64,000 nt of DNA from Kalmanozyma brasiliensis GHG001. Lineage: Eukaryota > Basidiomycota > Ustilaginomycetes > Ustilaginales. The stretch lies in assembly GCF_000497045.1 (NCBI RefSeq), contig NW_015961950.1:378553-442552 (forward strand), given 5' to 3'. Of this stretch, positions 20,184 through 30,200 are shown in pieces (position 1 is the first letter of the stretch; each line of letters begins with the position of its first letter). Both the position numbers and the translations under genes were made by a program. The notes below the pieces were generated by a model. That model made no database searches. It saw only the letters and a list, made by a program, of their open reading frames with translations, and was not told the DNA's origin.

Positions 20184-23100
20184 CTATCCAGTCCACTCCC
20201 CACCTCTCGTGAGCGAAGCGAAGTACCCTCCCATCTTGACGAGATTCTCAAACTTGCCCTGTTCGACCACCCTCCCCTCCTTGAGCACCAGCACGCGATC
20301 GCACCTGCGCATCATCTCGACATTGTGCGTGATGACCAAGGTCGTCATCCTTCTCCGCCTCACCTCTGACTCATCCGCCAACAGCGTCTCGACCACCACC
20401 TGCTGATTCGCCACGTCCAGCGCCGAGGTGCATTCGTCTAAGATCAACACTCTTGCTCTCACCCGCATCAGCGCGCGGGCTATGGCGAGACGTTGAGCTT
20501 GACCACCCGAAAGTTTGGCCGTCGCGCCGCCGACACTGGTGTCGTATCCACCGGGAAGGGTGGTGATGAAGGAGTGAGCGTTGGCTGCACGTGCTGCGTC
20601 TTGGACCATCGCTAAGTCTGCTTCTGCCAGCGAGGAGCGAGTGTGCGCAAGGGGCTCTTCGTAAATCTTGGCGTTGGCGCCGTAGGCGATGTTGTGCGCG
20701 ATCGACGTGTCGAACAGGCTGGGGTTCTGGCCTACGACGGAGATGTGTTCGCGCAGCCATTCGACGGAGAGGGTGTCGATGGGGGTGCCGTCGAGCAAGA
20801 TTTCGCCGGAGGTCGGGTGGTAGAGTCGCTGAAGGAGGGCAGCGACCGTCGACTTGCCGCACCCAGACGCGCCGACGATGGCAACGACTTCGCCAGCAGA
20901 TACGCCAAAGTCGACGTCTTGCAACACCTGATGGGTGTCCCGTCCAGAATAGGCGAAGGATACATGGCGGAACTCGATGTTGCCCCTGACATCTCTGGTG
21001 AGCGATCCCGTCGCCTCACTGCGCGGATGCGGTTGCAAAAGCAAATCCAGATCCGCCAACGCCTTCATACTCTTCGACAACCCCGGCAAGAACGTTAGCA
21101 TCTGCGCCGCAAACGTCACCGCAAAGATGATCAGGTTGAACACCTGCATCATCTGTCCGAAATCGTACTCCCCGGACACAATCAACCTTGCGCCGACGTA
21201 AAAGATCAGCGCTTCGGCGATGTACGTCAGGGCCTCGCTGAGTCCGTGTCCGAACCCAGCGAATACAGCGCTCCTCATCCCACATCGCTGAGCATCGTCC
21301 ACCGCTGCACCGTACGCTGTGGCGAACACGCCTTCTAGCGCCATCGTCCGTATCGCCCGAATATGGCTCACCATGTCGTGAAACCTAGCGGACACTATTT
21401 CGCGCTTGAGTTTGTTCCTCGCCTCGTAATGTCCGATGACGCGACTCTGGAGGAACGTCGCTGCCAAGAAGACCGGTCCGAAGGCTACACCTGCCAGCGT
21501 CAGCTTCCAGCCAACCACCATGGCCCAAACAATGCCGAGCGTGATCATGGACGCAATGAGTGCGAGCTGACCGATGATCTGACCGACAAGTCCACGTGCA
21601 TCGTCACCGTCCTTGACGATGCTCTGGCAGACGCGGGCGGGGGTGTGCGACGGTCGGTCGAAAAACGTTCGGTCTTGGGAGATGACGTTGCGATAGGAGG
21701 AGGTTCGAAGAGTGAGCAGCCACTCGTCTGCGAGGGTCTCCATGAAGAGGTAGCGCGTGAAGGCGAAGATTCCCTCTAGGAAGGCGATGAGCAGCACGAG
21801 GAGCGAGTATCTGAGCACGGTGGCGGACTGATCGGGTCGACCCATGGTGGCGAGGAGCTTGGCGAGGATGAACGAGAAGATGGTGGTCAATGTTCCGGCT
21901 AGGACGCAGATCAGCATGCCGAGCAGCAACAGGGCGCGGGAAGGGATGGTCCTCCAGAGGATGGACGATACTTCGCGCACGGTGGGCATGCGGCTTGGCA
22001 CCTCGGAAGAGGGGACAATGGTCACTGAGCCACTTGCGTCCGTGGAATGAGGAATAGGTTGTGCATCCCATCGTTTGCGCTCGACGGTGCCATTCCGCGC
22101 ACGGCGATGACTCGCACTCGACCCAGTCGCTCTCAATGCCTCTGCATCCTCAAAGTAGCTGTTGATCGCCTGCCGCTCCGCCAGCCGCAACGGCTTGAGA
22201 TGCGAAGGCACATTCTCGAGCTTCTGCGAGATGATCAGCGAGAGATGCTCCGACAGGATCCCCCCTTCCCTCTCCCAACCCAGCATCGACCGGTACTTCC
22301 CCCTCTGCCGCCGGCTCGGCTCGTCGTACGTCCTCTCCACCTGCTGCTGCACCATCTCTGCTTCCTCTTCGTCAGGCTGTCCACTCGATCGACTCTGCTG
22401 CATCGCCATGCGTTGAAACGCTCCAACCTTCGCCTCGAGATCCGCGCGATATCCCTGCTGGACCAACCGTCCGTTCTCGAGAAGGTAGAGGAAATCGCCA
22501 TCCTCGATCTGAGACAGGTCGTGGGTGATGACGATGGTCGTTTTTCCCTTGCGCCATGCTTTGATCGCTTCATGTACGAGGTGTCGCGTTGTTGGGTCCA
22601 GCGCAGAGGTAGCTTCGTCGAGAATGAGCACTGATGGGTCGCGCAGTCTCGCCCTCGCAATGGCAAGTCTTTGCCTCTGTCCACCTGAAAGTGCGGTGCC
22701 TTTGGCGCCGAGCATCGTGTCGTACCCGTCGGGCAGATCGCGGATGAATTCGTGGAGGAGGGCTAGTCGGCATGCGTTCTCCACGTCGGCGCGTGAGACG
22801 TTAGCCATGCCGTCGGAGGTGGCGAGTCCAAGCGCAATGTTGTCGTGCACGCTCATGTCGAAGACGACGCTGTCCTGGGAGACCGCCCCGACATGACGAC
22901 GGATCCAGGCTGGGTCGAGGTAGTCCGCTACCTGGTCGTCGATCTGGATGCTTCCCCCGCTTGGCTCGTACAGCCGCAAAAGGAGCTGGGCAATCGTGGA
23001 TTTACCCGAACCAGAACCACCGACAACATAGGTCGTTTCGCCAGCGGGAAAGTACAGGCTGACATTGTCGAGGACGAGCGTTGAGGGTCGGGAGGGGTAG

Positions 23101-24557
23101 GCGAAGGAGAGGTTGCGCAGGTGGATCTCGCCAAGACACGTGGTGGGAGCGATGCGGCGCAGGTTCTGCACGCGACGTCGCGCGCGGTGTCGGTGAGTGA
23201 AGGTGGTAGGCGTTGAGGGTGAGGCGGGGATGCGCTCGATCGACATGGGCACCGCGCGCGCGCGACGGGGATCGTAGTCGAGCGTGTTGACTGTGAAGAT
23301 GTCGGAGCGTGGCGAGGTGAAGCCGGGACTGAGGGGTGTCTTGTCGTCCGTATAGCCAGATGATCGCATCGAAGCCGTGCTATTCGAAGTGCGCAACTTG
23401 TGTTGCGGGACATCCGGCGAGTTGATCAGGTTGACCAGGTTAGCAGCGCCGATCTTGCCCTTATCGATGTACGTTAGCGCCTGAACGATCTGACCCATCG
23501 TCGAGGAGACCAACAGACTCGCCATGAACACGGTCATGACCTGACCCGGCGTGATCTTCCCTTTGCCCACCAGGTGGCTGCCGAACCAGAACCCTTGGAC
23601 AAACGTCGCAAAGACCAGACCGCTGGTGACACCGAATCGTGCAGCCCACCACAGCAGCGTTTTACGCCATGACTTGCACCCCTGCTTAAGCTCGGCTTCG
23701 AATCGGGTGGTCTCCTTGCGTTGCGCGTTGAATGCTTTCACCGTGTTGATGGCTTCGATGACGCGCTCGACCATGGACGTGGCGTGTGCAGTACTGACTC
23801 GCTCCCTCTGTAGCCACTTTGCCGCGCCGATCTCGGTCACCACAGTGAGCACTAGTACCACTGGAATACTCGCCAGAATCACCAGTGTCAAGCTCCAGCT
23901 GGTGTACAGTGCGAGCACGAGACTCGCCAGCGCCGTCGTGACGTGCTGTACGACATTGCCGACCTCTCTCGAGAGCGCTACACGAAGGTCGTCGAGCTCC
24001 CTGGCGCATTTCGTCATCAGTCCCGCCGGCGAAACCTCCTCTTCCCCATCCTCGTTCGACAAACCCATTCCTGTATCGTACCACGCCAGCCTCTTGCCCA
24101 TGACAGCCTCGAAGAGCGCCCTTCTCGCCCTTGCCGCCGCACGCTCCCCCAAGCAGATCCACGCACTGACGCTCAGCGTGCTGATCACAAAGCACGCCGC
24201 TGCTAGCCCAAGAAGCAAGTAGACCGAGGAGAGGATGGAGTGCATCAGCCGATGATGCGCAGATGACGGGATGGCGGAGGGTGGAAGGAGCGTAGGGTTG
24301 TACGAGGTGAACGCGTCAAAGGCGTGACCGACCACTTTGGACATTGCAGTCGGCACGAGTCCAACTATGAGACTGCAGAGCAGAGCTGGGAGCAGGAGGA
24401 GTAGGGCATCTCGTGGTGTGAGGAAGGTGAATAGGAGACGGATGGTGGGTTTGGCGAGCGGTGTGGAGGGTGAGGATCGTTTGGTGCTGATGGGTGTGGT
24501 GGATGTCGTGGATGTCGTGGATGTCGTGGTTGATTCGTGCTTCCCCATCTTGATCAT
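20184..24557 (-). CDS. ste6: Full-length ABCB exporter, Ste6-type (a-factor-like pheromone)
   Basis: 1457 residues in a TMD-NBD-TMD-NBD layout. NBD1 has Walker A GGSGSGKST at about 512, signature LSGGQRQRLAIARAR at about 622 and Walker B LILDEATSALD at about 640. NBD2 has Walker A GASGCGKST at about 1225, LSGGQAQRLAIARAL at about 1347 and LILDECTSALD at about 1367. Both catalytic Glu are present, so both sites look active. Each half begins with hydrophobic segments expected to give six helices. A long charged linker (about 720-830) separates the halves. Ser/Thr-rich loops interrupt the region before NBD1. The closest named family is the fungal Ste6 exporter of farnesylated mating pheromone; other ABCB multidrug exporters cannot be excluded. 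Starts at 24557 or 24548 are nearly equivalent. Confidence 0.75.
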   Translation of the reverse strand: MIKMGKHESTTTSTTSTTSTTPISTKRSSPSTPLAKPTIRLLFTFLTPRDALLLLLPALLCSLIVGLVPTAMSKVVGHAFDAFTSYNPTLLPPSAIPSSAHHRLMHSILSSVYLLLGLAAACFVISTLSVSAWICLGERAAARARRALFEAVMGKRLAWYDTGMGLSNEDGEEEVSPAGLMTKCARELDDLRVALSREVGNVVQHVTTALASLVLALYTSWSLTLVILASIPVVLVLTVVTEIGAAKWLQRERVSTAHATSMVERVIEAINTVKAFNAQRKETTRFEAELKQGCKSWRKTLLWWAARFGVTSGLVFATFVQGFWFGSHLVGKGKITPGQVMTVFMASLLVSSTMGQIVQALTYIDKGKIGAANLVNLINSPDVPQHKLRTSNSTASMRSSGYTDDKTPLSPGFTSPRSDIFTVNTLDYDPRRARAVPMSIERIPASPSTPTTFTHRHRARRRVQNLRRIAPTTCLGEIHLRNLSFAYPSRPSTLVLDNVSLYFPAGETTYVVGGSGSGKSTIAQLLLRLYEPSGGSIQIDDQVADYLDPAWIRRHVGAVSQDSVVFDMSVHDNIALGLATSDGMANVSRADVENACRLALLHEFIRDLPDGYDTMLGAKGTALSGGQRQRLAIARARLRDPSVLILDEATSALDPTTRHLVHEAIKAWRKGKTTIVITHDLSQIEDGDFLYLLENGRLVQQGYRADLEAKVGAFQRMAMQQSRSSGQPDEEEAEMVQQQVERTYDEPSRRQRGKYRSMLGWEREGGILSEHLSLIISQKLENVPSHLKPLRLAERQAINSYFEDAEALRATGSSASHRRARNGTVERKRWDAQPIPHSTDASGSVTIVPSSEVPSRMPTVREVSSILWRTIPSRALLLLGMLICVLAGTLTTIFSFILAKLLATMGRPDQSATVLRYSLLVLLIAFLEGIFAFTRYLFMETLADEWLLTLRTSSYRNVISQDRTFFDRPSHTPARVCQSIVKDGDDARGLVGQIIGQLALIASMITLGIVWAMVVGWKLTLAGVAFGPVFLAATFLQSRVIGHYEARNKLKREIVSARFHDMVSHIRAIRTMALEGVFATAYGAAVDDAQRCGMRSAVFAGFGHGLSEALTYIAEALIFYVGARLIVSGEYDFGQMMQVFNLIIFAVTFAAQMLTFLPGLSKSMKALADLDLLLQPHPRSEATGSLTRDVRGNIEFRHVSFAYSGRDTHQVLQDVDFGVSAGEVVAIVGASGCGKSTVAALLQRLYHPTSGEILLDGTPIDTLSVEWLREHISVVGQNPSLFDTSIAHNIAYGANAKIYEEPLAHTRSSLAEADLAMVQDAARAANAHSFITTLPGGYDTSVGGATAKLSGGQAQRLAIARALMRVRARVLILDECTSALDVANQQVVVETLLADESEVRRRRMTTLVITHNVEMMRRCDRVLVLKEGRVVEQGKFENLVKMGGYFASLTRGGEWTG

Positions 24558-25819
24558 GGTGCGTTAAGATGAAGCTATAGGCGATGAAAGATGGTGGTGA
24601 AGATAGTGCTCAGCATCGAACAGCGACGACGTTCAAACGAGCAGGAGAGACGGCTTGTGGAGAAGTCAGACGATGTCAACCTCAAACCTCCACGACCCTT
24701 GCCACACCCTCACGTCAGTGGCCAGCCCCCGCTATCTCACCGGACAAAGCCTTCCGCAAAGCCTCACCTACAACATTGCATTGTGACCACCATCCCTTTG
24801 TGCCATCTACACCGCGGCGTGAGAATTCGTATCCCTTGGCTTGAGATGATGGAACAAAGGGACCGGCGGCGAATTTCTCACGTCCAGGCCCTTTGTCTCG
24901 TGTCAAGCAGCGCGAGGACAACCGGACGTGCGGCGGTCGAATCGGCGATCGATTTGCGTCGCATTTTTTGGGAATGTTAGACCTAGAGTCGACTCGAGCT
25001 GGCAGTGCGAAAGCAAGCCCTTCTTGGTAGGTTGGCCGAAGGATGCTTGCTGGAGCGCGAGACATTTTTTTAGGCTGTGCAACACCTTCGCCAGCGATAG
25101 GAGCCACCGCAAGCCTCAGCAAGGACGGTATCACGCATGAACACCGTCGCAAGGGTCCTTCATCGTACCCTTGCAACGCCCAGCCAGCATCTTGCGGAGT
25201 CCGAACCTTTCCATCTACGGCACCATCATCCTGGGTGAGCTCTCCGTTGCTGAGCAAGTGTCTTCTCGAACAACGTCGCTCAGGGGGGAGGAATCAATCT
25301 AGGGGTTCGACCGGACTAAAAGAAGGGCAACCTAGAACTTTGTTTTTCATACCCCGCACGCACCTGGGGAGAACAGCCACATGCGTTGCTCTGCAGCGTC
25401 AGCGCGCCCAATCTGAGGATTGCGTGCGCCGTTGTCGTCCACTGCATGCCGGTCGTCGATCTCTGCGCGTTGACCGGCGCACTGGGTTGTAAGGCGAATT
25501 CCAGGGTCCATGATATCGACACTCTGGCGCTCGCCGCGTATCATGGACGGGACGTCGTGTAAAGTGCCTTCGCGCTGGCTTGCCTCTCAGTCACGCGGTC
25601 GAGTCTCAGTGCGAAACCTTGCTCAAGATCAGCCAGTCAGAAGTGCGAGAGATGAAGAGACCCATTCCTGTAAGATTGCTAGTGACTAAATGCGATGGTG
25701 GCGACGGGGGGTATATCTAAGTTTTGCTGTTAAGCAGAGATTCTGACGAGTGAGAGGAGAGTCTGAACCGAGCCCATCCATCGGAGGGCCGGAGTGAATG
25801 CTGAAATGCTATGCGGAGT
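24558..25819. other. Ste6-type gene upstream region and cyclin 3' region
   Basis: About 1.3 kb. A minus-strand frame of 180 codons (24715-25257) has no recognisable domain and is not supported as a gene. It holds the upstream region of the exporter gene and the downstream region of the cyclin gene. Confidence 0.55.
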
Positions 25820-27232
25820 CTAAGACCTCCAGCAGTGGTACGGGTGCAGGTTGTGCGCCTGAACCGACTGGGAGGAAGGAAGCTTGTAGTGGGACGTGGG
25901 GCTGAGGTCAAACTTGGCTGGGTAGTAGCGTGCGTCGTCGAACTGAGCCTCCATGTCGGAGGGTGGGGTGTCGGGCGTGGTGCGACCGGACATGATAGAA
26001 GAGCGCGAGGCGTAGGGGGATGGCGTCGCCGATGTTGCACTGGAAGCGGCGTACGAGGTCGACGAGCACATGGAGGCCGTCGGTGAGTCGGCGTAGTACG
26101 ACGACGAGGAGGAGGATGCCGAGAGAGGCATGCTGTGCGAAGGGGTGGTGTAGGGGCGAGACCTCTCGCGAGCGGTGTTGGCGAAGGGGTGGATGAAGCT
26201 CGGGGCCGTGGCGCTTCGTTCCTGACGATGACTGGCGCTCTTGACCATAGGTGTAGCGGCAGGCATCGAGTTGCTGCTCGATGGGCCCGAGATGCTAGCG
26301 CGCTGGCTGAAGGCTTGCGTGACGCTCGACTGCCTCGAGTGTCGGCCAGCTGCACGGTACGGGCCAGCATGCGAGTCGGTCGACGGCGACGAGAAGCCCG
26401 ATGACGACTCCAGCGCAGGCGTAGGCGGCGAGCTCGACACACTCTCGCATCGCTCCCTTCCTGATTCATCCGACGACCCGTCAATGCTGCGACGACGAGA
26501 CATGAGCTCCAGGATCTTGCGCACCACCAAGTCGATACGTCCACCATCCACATCCTGCTCGAGCTCGCAGGTGAACATCTCGAGGTCCTCGGGAGAGACG
26601 TTGACCTTATAGCCGAGGTAGCCGAAGAGCTCGCGCTCCATCTGGTTGATCTCGCGCAGACTGAAGAGACCCTGACCGACGATGGCCCACGACTTGTTGG
26701 AGTAGGTGTCGTCGCAGCTGCTCTTGCTAGCGATCATAAGGGCCGAGATGAAGAGGCGGTGGCCTGAAGAGCCACGTGCTGCGGGGAAGCGGATCTTGAG
26801 TCGAAGAAGGAGGTAGAGAGCTTGGAAGGTGACCGCCTCAGGGAGGCGAGTTCGGTAGAGGGCATAGGCGATGAACTCCGAAAGACGGGGAGCAGGGTTG
26901 CCGTTGGAGGTGGCAGGGAGGGATGCCGACGCCGAGGTCGAGTCGAGCGGGCAGGAGAAGAGGTAGAGAATGAATCTCTCGCAGAGCTCGGATGGTTCTG
27001 CAGTGTTAACGATGGAGGTGATGATGGCAAGAGGTCAGTCAAGAAGATCGAGAGAGAAGCTCGTGGAAGCGTACATGCTGAACCTACCTCGGTATCCGTA
27101 GAATCGGTCGTGATGGTCGCGATGGGAAGACCTCGAGGACGAAGCCTTGGCAGACGACGACTCGGCAGTCACGCTGGACTGGTAGCCGTGAGCGGCGGCG
27201 TTGTTGTAGGCGGAAGCTACTGTGGCAGCCAT
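25820..27232 (-). CDS. Pcl-type (Pho85/Cdk5-partner) cyclin
   Basis: Two exons, 27088-27232 and 25820-26997, with a 90-bp intron (donor GTAGGT, acceptor CTGCAG); 440 residues. A short Ser/His-rich N-terminus leads into a cyclin box at about residues 50-165: LCERFILYLFSCPLD, LSEFIAYALYRTRLPEAVTFQALYLLLRLK, HRLFISALMIASKSSCDDTYSNKSWA, and INQMERELFGYLGYKVNVSPEDLEMF. The last two blocks are typical of yeast Pcl1/Pcl2/Pcl9. The C-terminal half is a Ser/Thr/Pro-rich disordered tail. It should activate a Pho85/Cdk5-type kinase that controls polar growth. U. maydis has an infection-specific cyclin, Pcl12, of this family; this gene is a candidate orthologue, but I cannot confirm it. The unusually long empty region upstream would fit complex regulation. 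Confidence 0.85.
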
Positions 27233-30200
27233 GATGACGATGTCAGGGTGGTCGAAATCGAAGTGTTGAAGAAGACTGGTGCTGAAGTGGCTTGGCTGAC
27301 GATCAGAGTAGAGCGTAGAAGACAGAGACTGCTGTGCACATTTATGAAAGCAAGTCTAGCTGTGGGGTGTGGATGACTGAATGCAGTTGGCGTGGGTGAG
27401 GAGACGAGATGCTGATGCTGAGAGGACGCGAGAGATGCTTTTAAAGAAGGCGAGATTGCCGAGTAGATGATGCGAAATGAAGGCGGCAAGGCCGACGGGA
27501 GCTTGTCTTTTGTGTCACGCTATCGAGGTCGATAGAGCGAGATCTATGAAAGGCGACTGTCGAATGCACCGGAGTATGAAGGATGCTAGGCGACGGTGAG
27601 GAAGGGTGTTGCGACGGCGAAGAACAATGCTAGGCGTCGATGGATAGGGGCGGTGGGTTGAGAAGGTCAAGAATAGGGAGGGTCGATGAGAGTAGCGTTG
27701 TAGGTACGAATGGACGAGGGTCGAGGATGATGGGTTCGACACGAAAGATGGAGAGACTATATTGGAAACCGACGACCAAGGCCAGGACCGGAGGTCGAGT
27801 ATAGCGGAAGGGTAGGGCAAGATGGCAGGAGGGCAAGGGCGAGACGGCTTTGATTGCAGTCTCAGATTGCGTTCTGGCAGGAGCGGAGACAGGCTTAAGG
27901 TTTTAGGAATCTCAGCACAGAATGCCTATCGAGGCGGCAGACGAGCGGCGGAATCCTCTCTCTCTCAAGATTGTGGGCCAGAGTGGCGAGGCGAAGAAGA
28001 AACGGATCAGAGAGCAGGAACGATGGCGCACGCAGGGGGAACAGAGGGCCAGGGCGAAGGGGGGGAGGGCAGGAAAGCGGGTACGGGGTGCAGAGAGACA
28101 TGGAGGCACCCACATTTCTGGATCACGAAGAACAATGACAGGGTCAGCCGGACAGTCATTCAGTCGGTCTGTCAATCAGTCAGCCAGTACGAATCGCCGA
28201 CGGACGGGTTGGCCCCCCAGGAAGACCCATTTCTGGTGGCGAGAGAGGGGCACAGAGAAAGGGTATGGCACAGGCAAGAGCCGAACGGGAGGGCCAGAGG
28301 AACGGACCGAGCGCACAAAATTTAACCCTAAGCAGCAGCAGCTACGGCAACAGTAAGCTTTTTCCCAGCGGAGCGGGGCAGTGCGGACAGTGGTGGCAAG
28401 GGGAAAGCAGTGACGAAGGGCAAACTCTGAGCGCCAAGTCGGACCTTGGTCGAGGAGCGATGGGCGAGCTCAGCGTGACTAGAGGAATGGCAGGTCGAGC
28501 ATGGGAGGAAAAGGGCAGTGTGACCGTGAGTGGCAGTCTGTCGAAACTTGAGAGGCGGACGTGGGAGCCTATGATGGAACCCCGGCTTCGACGAGGAGGC
28601 AGCAGCAGCAGACGGCAGGAGCACGCAGGGTCGTGCAATTCTCGAGCCGCCGCCGTGAGACCGGCATACTTGTGAGGGCGCGAGACACAGAGACGACCCT
28701 TGCCTGCCTGCCTGCCAAGCGTGCGGCCCAAGTTTCAATTTCGATTTTACAAATAAAAAAGCCGAGCATGCTAGACGAGACAGCGCTGCACCAGAGCCGA
28801 GAGACAAAGAGGAAAAGGAACGAGAAACTTTTACAAATATTTTTCGAGGCGAGACCTGCGCTTTGCACAGCGCTGGGAAGAGGGGTGAACTGCATCATCC
28901 GTCCGCCGCCCTGGCTGCGTGGAAGCTGGTTGCCCTGACTCTGCTGCGTGCTGAGAGACAATTCCAAACGTGTTTTTGGTTTCGCATTTCTGCACCGCGC
29001 CCACTGCTCCACGCACAGGTGACAGGCGGAGTCCAATTAGCGCAAAGGTTTTGTGCAACACAGTGTGGTGGGCGCACGGGGCACAAGCTCCGACGCAGAC
29101 AAGAGCAAAAAAGGGCTTGCAGCTCCACTCTCCTTGCCGGCTCGCCTCGAGTTCGACCGCTCCTCCTCCCCTTTGACAGAGAGCCATGCACGAGCAGGTG
29201 TCTGAGCGGCTACTGTCCTTCACAATGAGTGCCTGGCTGAGAAGACAATGTTTTGGCGCATCAGAGACACCACGACGGCGAGATCCATGTCACGGAACCT
29301 CCCGGATGAGACCGGCAAACAGAAGCAGCCGATCAGGTCTCAGCGTCGACCTTGGCAAAAGCAAAAGCAAAAGCGAGGGGTGCAGGGATCGGTGGATTCG
29401 CCCTCGGTACACTAGTCGAGACATGGATCATCGAGGGCCGAAGGGGACCGAGCGCGCACACCTTCTTGGAAAAGATCGACCCAAAAGTCAACCATGACAG
29501 CGGGCCAGGAGAAGCGCGGGAGGGCTGATTGGGCGAAGCACGAGTGTGCTTAAGCCTGAGCCTTCTGGCGGCGATCGAAGCAGCACAGAGGGAGAGCATG
29601 TCTCGCAAAAGAGGCTTAGCGCGAGGCTCGAGCCCATCGGACGCGCGTGGTACCGCAACTCTGAGCGAAAGACGAGCGGATCGTCCCACGCTAAGGTACC
29701 GAACAGCGTCTCATCAAAGGGGCCTGTCTGTCTCCGGTCTGATCAGAACTTTCGATCGACAGCACCATCCTGGAAAAGAATGGGGAAATCCCTGCTTTTT
29801 TTCGATATTCAGGGGGCCATGTGGGATTTTAGCTCGAGGTTGCGGTGCAAGGAGAGAGAGAAATAGCAACGGCAGCCCTTCTCCGACGACGCCCAAGCGC
29901 GCCCAACACGGACAACCGCGCAGCATGTTCCTCGCAGCATCTCTCCATGACAACCGCTTGGCCGTACCATCCAACGCGACGGAACGTGCATCCATGTCCA
30001 GCTCAAAGTGTGGCCGAAGGAGGGGGGTTGGCAAGGCGTTGACAGCTCGACGTTCGAGTGCAAGGGGTGAGCTGGGAGTGAGGCGCTCTCGGAATTCAAC
30101 GGCGGTACATTTCGAGACCCTGGGGGCGGTGGAAAAAGCAAGGGGAACGACCGACAGGCGGGCCAGGGTCGATCAGCCAACAGAAGGCAAGCCCATATAC

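Noticed and set aside
24715..25257. 180-codon minus-strand frame upstream of the Ste6-type gene
   Set aside because: No recognisable domain, unbiased composition, several overlapping frames of similar length.
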